Part shown: positions 1-6,271 of the stretch, piece by piece
Position numbering within the stretch: the first letter of the stretch is position 1
Layout: each line of letters opens with the position of its first letter
Source of the DNA: JAWWPY01 sp964412845
Lineage (GTDB): Bacteria; Actinomycetota; Actinomycetes; Streptosporangiales; Streptosporangiaceae
DNA length: 17,267 bases
Direction of reading: 5' to 3'
Assembly: GCA_964412845.1 (NCBI GenBank)
Contig: CAYPQM010000152.1
Location: 1-17,267 of the forward strand
Notes under the pieces: model-generated
Seen by the model: the letters and a program-made list of their open reading frames with translations, nothing else
What the model was told of the DNA's origin: nothing
Database searches by the model: none
Made by a program: the position numbers and the translations under genes

Positions 1-1458
1 GTGAACGCGTACGGGCGGCAACTGCTCTGGGCCCAGGCGGTCGCGGCGGACGAGAAACCCACGCCGGCGGTGATCCAGGCCAAGGAGAACGCGTACGCCG
101 GCATCGCGAACGCGATCAAGCAGAACGATCCCGACGTCTACTCGCTGTTCCAGGGCAAGCAGTGGACCACCCGGCTGGAGATCGCCTTCGCGTCGATCTT
201 CGCCGCGCTCATCGCGGGTCTCCTCGTGCTGCTGATCGCGATCACATTGATCATCTTGAAGCTCGGTTTCCTGCTGCTTCTCGTGGTCGGCCCGTTCTTC
301 CTCATCGTGGGCACCCATCCCGGGTTCGGCCGGGTCGTCGCGATCCGCTGGGTCGAGATGCTCATCGGCGTCCTGCTGAAACAGGCGGCCGTCGCCCTGG
401 TGCTCAGCGTGCTGCTCTATGCCTATTCGCTGATCATGGGCACCAGCGACGCGACTCTGCCCTGGGCGCTGAAGATTCTTATGATCGCGCTCGTCACAGT
501 GGCCGTGTTCATCTACCGCAAGCCGTTCGTCCACCTGTTCTCCGCCGTCGGGTACGGGGTGGTCGGCTCGCGGGACCGGGCGGATGCCAGCCTCGGGCAG
601 GCCGGCAGTGCCGCGCGCCGGAACACAGTGGACGCGGCCACCGTGGGCGTGCCCGGGTTCGCCGCCTACCGCGCGGCGCGGTGGGCCCGGCGCAATCCCG
701 CGCAGGCAGCGAGCCTCGCGGCCCAGGTGGCGGTGGCCGCGGGGGGCGGTGTCGGTGCGGCCGCAGGAGCGTCAGCCGCCGGTGGCGGGCCGCCCGGCGA
801 AGAGGGGTACGTGCATACCCCCGGCCCGGCGGGCGGCGGCCTCGACGAGACATCTCAGGGCACTGGCGGCCGGCCAGGATCAACACTGCGTGGCCGGGTC
901 AGGGCGGCGGTCAGCCCGGATGGCACCACGCGGGCGGCGCCGCCGCTCGACCTGCCGTCGCGCAGCGGCGGCAACGGGCAGTCGCCGACCGGCTGGTCTC
1001 GCAGTGCTGAGGGCACGGCCGCAGGCCGGGCCCGCGAGGGCACCGCCGGCGGCCCCCGCGCGGGCGGGTCAGCCGCGCCGTCCGGGTCGTCGGCCGGGCC
1101 GTCTTCCGCCGCACCAGCGCAGTTTGGCGCGGCCCCCCGCCGGCCGCTGTGGCCCACGGCGGCGCCCGGGTCGTCGCGGGACGGCGGTGCGCCCCGGCCG
1201 GCCGCACCGGGGCCGTCGCACGATAGCGCCCCGGCTGCTCGCCCGGGCCCAGGTCCGCGGTCATCCGGTAACGGCGGCCACTCCGGCTCAGGGTCCTCCG
1301 GCAGCCCGGGCCGGGCCGCCGGCCAGGCGCCCCCGCGCGGGTCGGCGCAGTCCGGGCCGGGCGGAGGTCAGGGATCCGCCGGGACCGGGCCGTCCGGGGC
1401 GGGCGGGACCGACCAGGCCGGCCCGTTCTGGCTTCGTCCTGTCCGGCGGAAGAAGTAG
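1..1458 (+). CDS. VirB6/TrbL-like conjugation membrane protein, C-terminal part (5' truncated)
   Basis: This is the C-terminal part of a polytopic membrane protein of a type IV secretion/conjugation-like system, where VirB6/TrbL proteins form the inner-membrane channel. About four hydrophobic segments are visible (roughly residues 60-84, 85-104, 121-145 and 155-172). They are followed by a tail of about 290 residues very rich in Gly, Pro, Ser and Ala that should be disordered and cytoplasmic. The frame is open from base 1, and the GTG there is the window edge rather than a supported start. VirB6/TrbL proteins normally carry further N-terminal segments, so the gene probably begins upstream. 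The assignment rests on topology and on the next two genes, a VirB8/TcpC-like protein and a VirB1-like wall hydrolase, not on a diagnostic motif. The next gene starts 11 bases after the stop, suggesting an operon. Confidence 0.65.
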   Translation: MNAYGRQLLWAQAVAADEKPTPAVIQAKENAYAGIANAIKQNDPDVYSLFQGKQWTTRLEIAFASIFAALIAGLLVLLIAITLIILKLGFLLLLVVGPFFLIVGTHPGFGRVVAIRWVEMLIGVLLKQAAVALVLSVLLYAYSLIMGTSDATLPWALKILMIALVTVAVFIYRKPFVHLFSAVGYGVVGSRDRADASLGQAGSAARRNTVDAATVGVPGFAAYRAARWARRNPAQAASLAAQVAVAAGGGVGAAAGASAAGGGPPGEEGYVHTPGPAGGGLDETSQGTGGRPGSTLRGRVRAAVSPDGTTRAAPPLDLPSRSGGNGQSPTGWSRSAEGTAAGRAREGTAGGPRAGGSAAPSGSSAGPSSAAPAQFGAAPRRPLWPTAAPGSSRDGGAPRPAAPGPSHDSAPAARPGPGPRSSGNGGHSGSGSSGSPGRAAGQAPPRGSAQSGPGGGQGSAGTGPSGAGGTDQAGPFWLRPVRRKK

Positions 1459-1469
1459 CAGGTCCGCTC

Positions 1470-2105
1470 GTGGAACTAACCCAGACCCAGCGGCGGCTGG
1501 CCTTCATCGCGGCTGTCGTGGCTCTTGCTGCGCTCGGTGCGTACCTGCTGATTCCCGGCGTGCGGACGGCCCGGCACCAGCCGGCCCGGGCCACCCAGCA
1601 GGCTCAGGCGGTGCCCCGCGCGTCGGTGAGTGCACCGCCCGCCAGCGCGTCCGCGTCGCCCGCGGCAACCGGGTCGGGGGCGGTCAACATCTACCGGTGG
1701 CTCCCGTTCAGCCAGGCGGAGCTGGGCTCCGCGGCCGGGGTAACGCAGCAGTTCGGTGCGGACTACGGGACCTTCTCCTATACCGAGAATGCGGCCGCTT
1801 ACGTGGCCCGGATGCGGAGCCTGATCACTAGCCAGCTGAGTGCCACGCTGGCCCAGGGCTACGCCGCACCGGGCGTGGCCGTGCAACGCACCCAGCAGAA
1901 ACAGGTGTCCAGCGGCTCGGCGGTGATCAACTCGCTGCGCGCGTTCGGCACGTCGAGCCTGACCTTCGTGGTGACGATCAAGCAGGCGATGAGCACCAGT
2001 CAGGGCAGAAGTCAGATGTCCGGGCAGTACGCCGTCACGGTTACCGCGAGCGGCGCGAACTGGCAGGTGACCGACATCGAGTTGGCGTCGGCGGGGAACA
2101 ATTGA
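1470..2105 (+). CDS. Single-pass conjugation-type protein, VirB8/TcpC-like
   Basis: This is a 211-residue protein with a short cytoplasmic N-terminus, one transmembrane helix (about residues 9-28), a Pro/Ala/Ser-rich linker (about 31-72), and an extracytoplasmic domain of about 130 residues. The size and layout fit the NTF2-like periplasmic domains of VirB8 and of TcpC from Gram-positive conjugation systems, which help assemble the transfer channel. No catalytic motif is seen, and none is expected. The start is a GTG with only a weak purine stretch upstream. The stop codon overlaps the TTG start of the wall-hydrolase gene by four bases (TTGA), indicating translational coupling. The family name is inferred from topology and operon position; a generic lipoprotein-like or accessory protein cannot be excluded. 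Confidence 0.55.
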   Translation: MELTQTQRRLAFIAAVVALAALGAYLLIPGVRTARHQPARATQQAQAVPRASVSAPPASASASPAATGSGAVNIYRWLPFSQAELGSAAGVTQQFGADYGTFSYTENAAAYVARMRSLITSQLSATLAQGYAAPGVAVQRTQQKQVSSGSAVINSLRAFGTSSLTFVVTIKQAMSTSQGRSQMSGQYAVTVTASGANWQVTDIELASAGNN

Positions 2106-3229
2106 ACTGGCAGCCGAGCTTCCCCAGCGCGGGCCGGGTGGCGGCCGTGGCCGCGATCGGCGGTGCGGTGCTGCTCGTGATGACCCTGGCCCTCGTCCCG
2201 ATGGCGGCAGTGGGCGGCGGCAGCATGTTCTTCGCCGCCGGGAACAACTGCTCGGGTGGTACCGCGGGGTCCGCCCCGCAGTCAGCGGTGAGCACGACGG
2301 CCCACAACTCCATCCCGGCCAACTACCTGGCCCTGTTCAAGGAGTCCGGCAGCCGGTACGGGGTGCCGTGGGCCGTGCTCGCCGGGATCGGTGAAGTCGA
2401 GTCCAGCGACGGCCGGTCCACCCTGCCGGGCGTGCACAGCGGGGCGAACGCGTTCGGCGCGGCGGGCCCGATGCAGATCGGCATCGGCGGCGCGGCGGGC
2501 GACACCTGGGGCGGAGCCCCGGTCCATCCGGCATCCGAGAAGGTCAGCGGGGTGGCGACGGATGGCAACGGCGATGGCGTGGCCAGCGTGTACGAGCCTG
2601 CGGACGCCATCGCCGGGGCCGCGAAATACCTCGTCGCCCATGGTGTCCAGGGCAACGTCAGCGGCGCGATCTTCGCTTACAACCACCTGGAGTCCTACGT
2701 CCAGGCGGTCCTCTTCTTCGCTGGCATCTACAGCAGCGGTGGTTTCCTGGTCAGTCAGGTGAACTCGATGAGCGCACCTGACTGCCTGACGAGTGCTCAG
2801 CAGGCCGCGCCGCCCAATCAGACGATTGCCGGCATCATCGCCTTCGCCCAGGGGCAGCTCGGCAAGCCGTACCTGTGGGGCGGCACCGGCCCGGACGCCT
2901 TCGACTGCTCCGGCCTGATGATGATGGCTTACCGGGCGGGCGGCATCAACATCCCGCGCACCTCACAGGAGCAGTTCGCCTGGGGCCCGAGAATTTCAGC
3001 CAGCCAGGCGCAGCCCGGTGACCTGGTGTTCTTCGTGGGTTCCGATGGCACAGTCGCCGCCCCTGGCCATGTCGGCCTGGTGATCGGCAAGGGCATGATG
3101 ATCGAGGCGTACGCCACCGGCTTCCCGATCCGGATCGCGCGCTACACCGACCGGTCCCCGGTCGGCTTCACCCGCCCCTGGGCCCACGCGGGCGTGCGGA
3201 TCCCCCAGCCGCAGGCCGCCGCCGCCTGA
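2102..3229 (+). CDS. Bifunctional lytic transglycosylase / NlpC-P60 peptidase (VirB1-like)
   Basis: This is a 375-residue cell-wall hydrolase likely to open peptidoglycan for a secretion or conjugation channel. A membrane anchor lies at about residues 14-37. A lytic transglycosylase (SLT-like) domain follows at about 71-210, with a Glu-Ser pair at 100-101 (Glu100 the probable catalytic acid), an AAGPMQI motif at 120-126 corresponding to the family GLMQ, and an AYN motif at 192-194. An NlpC/P60 domain spans about 242-345, with the DCSG nucleophile Cys269 and His323 in PGHVGLVIG. The third catalytic position, commonly His, appears to be Glu335 in MIEAY. The first domain would cut the glycan chain and the second the stem peptide. 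The TTG start overlaps the previous stop and has a GGGGA stretch just upstream. Two-domain hydrolases of this kind are common in Gram-positive conjugation operons. Confidence 0.85.
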   Translation: MNWQPSFPSAGRVAAVAAIGGAVLLVMTLALVPMAAVGGGSMFFAAGNNCSGGTAGSAPQSAVSTTAHNSIPANYLALFKESGSRYGVPWAVLAGIGEVESSDGRSTLPGVHSGANAFGAAGPMQIGIGGAAGDTWGGAPVHPASEKVSGVATDGNGDGVASVYEPADAIAGAAKYLVAHGVQGNVSGAIFAYNHLESYVQAVLFFAGIYSSGGFLVSQVNSMSAPDCLTSAQQAAPPNQTIAGIIAFAQGQLGKPYLWGGTGPDAFDCSGLMMMAYRAGGINIPRTSQEQFAWGPRISASQAQPGDLVFFVGSDGTVAAPGHVGLVIGKGMMIEAYATGFPIRIARYTDRSPVGFTRPWAHAGVRIPQPQAAAA

Positions 3230-3304
3230 CGGCTGGCATCCTCCCGCGCCGCGCACCTCCTTCAGTGCGGGGACGTTGACGGCTTCCGTAACAATATGAC
3301 ACAG

Positions 3305-3310
3305 TATAAT
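3305..3310 (+). promoter_or_regulatory. Candidate -10 element for the hybrid kinase gene
   Basis: A perfect TATAAT lies in an AT-rich patch (about 3286-3315) that stands out in this GC-rich DNA, 16 bases before the GTG at 3327. No convincing -35 is spaced correctly: a TTGACG at 3276-3281 is 23 bases upstream, which is too far for a standard sigma-70-type promoter. The element may therefore be a -10-dependent or activator-dependent promoter. Confidence 0.4.
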
Positions 3311-3326
3311 TACTCTGCGTAGAGAT

Positions 3327-4937
3327 GTGCGTGACTGGTGCTTCGGGGGGGCCATGGGGAATATGGGCTCGGGTCTCGCCGTCGGCGGTGACAGCGAGGT
3401 GGCCTCGCGCCTGGCGGCGATCGTTGAGTCGTCAGACGACGCGATTATCGGCAAGACGCTCGACGGGGTCATCACCAGCTGGAATGCCGGGGCGTCAGCG
3501 ATGTATGGCTACGCCGCGGACGAGATGATCGGGCGGGATATGTCAGTGCTTATCCCGCCGGAGAAGTCGGACGAACTGGAGCCCGTCCTCGGCCGGCTCC
3601 GGCGTGGCGGGCAGGTCGAGCATTTCGAGACCGTACGTCTCCGCAAAGACGGAACTCTCATCGACGTGTCGGTTGCCGTCTCGCCGATCCGGGACGCGGG
3701 TGGCGCGGTGGTCGGCGCGTCCACGGTGGCCCGGGACATGACCGCGCGGAACCACGCGAACGCCGGGCGGCGCGCGATGGAGGCCCGGCTGCACCAGTCC
3801 GAGCGGATGGAGACCGTGGGCCAGATGGCCGGCGGGATCGCTCATGATTTCAACAACGTGCTGGGCGTCATCGTGGGTTACGCGGGGCTGGTCGCCGAGG
3901 GGATGGCTGACCGGCCCGCGGTGCTGGCCGACGTCGAGCAGATCAGCGCGGCCGCGCTGGGCGCCGCCCGGCTCACCAAGCAACTGCTCATCTTCAGCCG
4001 GCGGGATCCCGCCCGGCCGGAGGCGCTCAGCCTGGCCACCATCATTGCCGATATTCAAGGCCTGTTGTCCATCAGCGTGGGGGGGCAGGTCGAGCTGCGA
4101 TTCGACACGGCGGCGATACTGCCGACGATCGAGGCTGACCGTGGCCAGGTCGAGCAAGTGCTGCTCAACCTGGCCGTCAACGCCCGCGACGCCATGCCCC
4201 TGGGGGGCATCCTGACGATCGGCACCGCCCGGGCGGAATTCGGCGCGGGGCGCACCGGCCTGAATCCGGACGTTAGTCCTGGCCGCTATGTCGAACTCAC
4301 CGTCAGCGATACCGGGATCGGTATGAGCCAGGAGGTGGTGGCCCGCATCTTCGACCCGTTCTTCACGACCAAGCCGCTGGGCCGGGGCACCGGCCTGGGC
4401 CTGTCCACCGTCTATGGCATCGTCACCCGGGCCGGTGGCAGCGTGAGTGTCGACTCTGCGGAAGGCATCGGCACTACCTTCCACGTCTACTTTCCCGCGG
4501 TCAGCGCGGCCGCTCCAGCGTCGTCCGGCCCGGTACCTGGTGCGGTAGCCGGCATCCAGGGCAACGGGGAGATGATCCTCGTCGCCGATGCTGAGCCCTC
4601 CGTCCGGCAGGTCGTGTCGCGGATTCTGCGCGGGAACGGCTACGCCACCTGCGAGGCGCGCGGCTCCGAGGAAGCGCTGGCCCTGGCGTCCTCGCGGGAC
4701 GTCCGGCTGCTGCTGACCGACTCGGTCATGCCGGACATGTCCGGGTCCGCGCTGGCCAGGCGCGCCGCCGAACTGCGGCCCGGGTTGCGTGTCCTGCACA
4801 TGTCCGGCGGCAGCGCCGGAGTACTGGATGCACCTGGCCCCCGCGACGGGGCAGCGGCGTTTATCGAGAAGCCATTCACGGCCCAGGCCCTGCTTGAGCA
4901 GGTGCACGCCGTGCTCGGCGTTCCGCCAGCGGCCTGA
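3327..4937 (+). CDS. Soluble PAS-histidine kinase-receiver hybrid
   Basis: This is a 536-residue hybrid two-component protein. A PAS domain (about residues 25-138) precedes an H-box with AHDFNN, in which His173 is the autophosphorylation site. The ATPase domain shows an N-box (NLAVNARDAM, 281-290), a G1 box (SDTGIGM, 327-333), an F-box (FDPFFT, 342-347) and a G2 box (GRGTGLGLS, 352-360). A receiver domain (about 416-533) has Asp465 as phospho-acceptor and Lys515 in EKPF. The acidic pocket reads DAE at 421-423 instead of the usual paired acids. No transmembrane segment is visible, so the signal should be cytoplasmic. The start could be the GTG at 3327 or the ATG at 3354 behind a run of G; neither choice affects the PAS domain. 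No separate response-regulator gene lies in the window, so the output partner is unknown. Confidence 0.88.
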   Translation: MRDWCFGGAMGNMGSGLAVGGDSEVASRLAAIVESSDDAIIGKTLDGVITSWNAGASAMYGYAADEMIGRDMSVLIPPEKSDELEPVLGRLRRGGQVEHFETVRLRKDGTLIDVSVAVSPIRDAGGAVVGASTVARDMTARNHANAGRRAMEARLHQSERMETVGQMAGGIAHDFNNVLGVIVGYAGLVAEGMADRPAVLADVEQISAAALGAARLTKQLLIFSRRDPARPEALSLATIIADIQGLLSISVGGQVELRFDTAAILPTIEADRGQVEQVLLNLAVNARDAMPLGGILTIGTARAEFGAGRTGLNPDVSPGRYVELTVSDTGIGMSQEVVARIFDPFFTTKPLGRGTGLGLSTVYGIVTRAGGSVSVDSAEGIGTTFHVYFPAVSAAAPASSGPVPGAVAGIQGNGEMILVADAEPSVRQVVSRILRGNGYATCEARGSEEALALASSRDVRLLLTDSVMPDMSGSALARRAAELRPGLRVLHMSGGSAGVLDAPGPRDGAAAFIEKPFTAQALLEQVHAVLGVPPAA

Positions 4938-5117
4938 CCGGGCGTTATCCGCAGGTTCCCGCACAACTCTTCCACTGGGCGGCGATCTGGCCGCACACCG
5001 GGATGGGCCAGCAACTTCAGGCTCTCCTGTCACAGAGTGCATCAAACTATTGACCATGCGTAATTTCCGATTAATCATGCGATTACCGGCCAGTAGCCTG
5101 CGCGAAGGAGCATGCCC
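4938..5117 (+). promoter_or_regulatory. Intergenic region with candidate promoter for the SGNH hydrolase gene
   Basis: The first half shows nothing firm, only a weak GCGGC/GCCGC stem near 4982-4997. The second half contains an AT-rich patch with TTGACC at 5050-5055 and a loose -10-like TAATCA 16 bases later (5072-5077), overlapping the palindrome GATTAATC at 5069-5076. A strong ribosome binding site, AAGGAG, sits at 5105-5110. Confidence 0.35.
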
Positions 5118-6164
5118 ATGCCGCGCTCCGCAGCAGCGCATCGGAAGCCCTCTGGTGATCACCCTTCCCGCGGCCGCGTGGCCCTCGCCGCGCACCTCAG
5201 AACTGGCCACGGCTCGCGGGCCCTCGCGAGCCGTGGCCGCCACCGCAGCCCGGGCCGGGTCCGCCGTGCTGGCCTGAGCGGCCCGGGGATCCGGGCCCGG
5301 GGGCGCCGCGCCGCGGCGGCGGGCGCGATCGTGGCCGCCGGCGCTCTGCTGGCTGCGTTCATCCCGGCCGCGGCGAGCGCCAGCGGGCCGGTTTACGCCT
5401 CGCTCGGCGACTCCTTCACGTCCGGGCCGCTCATCCCGGACCAGCACGGGGCACCAGTCGACTGCCTTCGGTCCAGTCACAACTACCCGTCGCTGGTCGC
5501 CGCCTCGCTCGGCGTGTCCTCGTTCACCGATGTCAGCTGCGCCGGCGCCACCACGGCGGACATGAGCACGCCCCAGTCGGTCACGCTCGGCACGAACCCG
5601 CCCGAGCTGAACGCGCTGAGCCCGGCCACCACACTGGTCACCCTGGGCATCGGTGGCAACGACCTCGACTTCGCCAACGTCGTCATCGCGTGCAGCGCGC
5701 TGAGCTTCATCAACCCGTTCGGCTCGCCGTGCCAGAAGCACTACACCTCGGGCGGTACCGACCGGCTGGCCCTGAATGTCGCGCGGACCGCGCCCAAGGT
5801 GGCGGCGGTCCTCCAGGAGATCCACCAGCGTGCGCCGGCCGCGCGGATCCTGGTCATCGGTTACCCCGTGGTGCTGCCCAACACCGGCCACGGCTGCTGG
5901 CCGCTGGTGCCTGTCGCCCACGGTGACGTGGTCTACCTGCGTGGCGTCGAGATGCGGCTGAACAGCATGCTCGCCAGTGCGGCCGCCGCGCACGGGGCGA
6001 CCTACGTGAACACCTACACGGACAGCATCGGCCACGACGTGTGCCAGGCGCCGGGCACCAGGTGGGTGGAGGGAATCGTGCCCACCTCGCCCGCCGCCCC
6101 GGTGCACCCGAACGCGCTGGGTGAGCGGGCCATGGCCCGGCAGGTCCTCGCGGTACTGGGCTGA
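5118..6164 (+). CDS. Secreted SGNH/GDSL-family hydrolase (esterase/lipase-like)
   Basis: This encodes an exported hydrolase of about 348 residues in the SGNH family, probably acting on ester bonds of lipids or other acyl esters; the substrate cannot be read from the sequence. Numbered from the ATG at 5118, it has a block I GDSF motif with nucleophile Ser99, a block III GGNDLDF motif with Asn181, and a block V HPNALG motif with His330. No Asp lies three residues before the His, so it may use a Ser-His dyad as described for some Streptomyces members of the family. Several Cys residues suggest disulfides. The ATG at 5118 is preferred over 5112 because AAGGAG lies 7 bases upstream. A signal peptide (arginines, then an Ala-rich hydrophobic stretch ending AASAS) begins only near residue 60, so either the N-terminus is unusually long or the true start is further downstream. 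Confidence 0.82.
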   Translation: MPRSAAAHRKPSGDHPSRGRVALAAHLRTGHGSRALASRGRHRSPGRVRRAGLSGPGIRARGRRAAAAGAIVAAGALLAAFIPAAASASGPVYASLGDSFTSGPLIPDQHGAPVDCLRSSHNYPSLVAASLGVSSFTDVSCAGATTADMSTPQSVTLGTNPPELNALSPATTLVTLGIGGNDLDFANVVIACSALSFINPFGSPCQKHYTSGGTDRLALNVARTAPKVAAVLQEIHQRAPAARILVIGYPVVLPNTGHGCWPLVPVAHGDVVYLRGVEMRLNSMLASAAAAHGATYVNTYTDSIGHDVCQAPGTRWVEGIVPTSPAAPVHPNALGERAMARQVLAVLG

Positions 6165-6171
6165 CGCGGGC

Positions 6172-6271
6172 NNNNNNNNNNNNNNNNNNNNNNNNNNNNN
6201 NNNNNNNNNNNNNNNNNNNNNNNNNNNNNNNNNNNNNNNNNNNNNNNNNNNNNNNNNNNNNNNNNNNNNNN
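6172..6271. other. Assembly gap (100 N)
   Basis: One hundred undetermined bases lie between the convergent SGNH hydrolase and cphA genes. The round length suggests a gap of unknown true size. The 8 bases ACGCGGGC occur on both sides, at 6164-6171 and 6272-6279. The stop codon of cphA and any shared terminator are presumably in the missing sequence. Confidence 0.98.

Noticed and set aside
1..3229. Integrative conjugative element boundary
   Set aside because: No integrase, excisionase, tRNA gene or att-like repeat is visible in the window, so mobility cannot be claimed.
3543..6171. Very long minus-strand open frame opposite the kinase and hydrolase genes
   Set aside because: The product is low-complexity Arg/Gly-rich without motifs, and the opposite strand encodes proteins with full catalytic motif sets.
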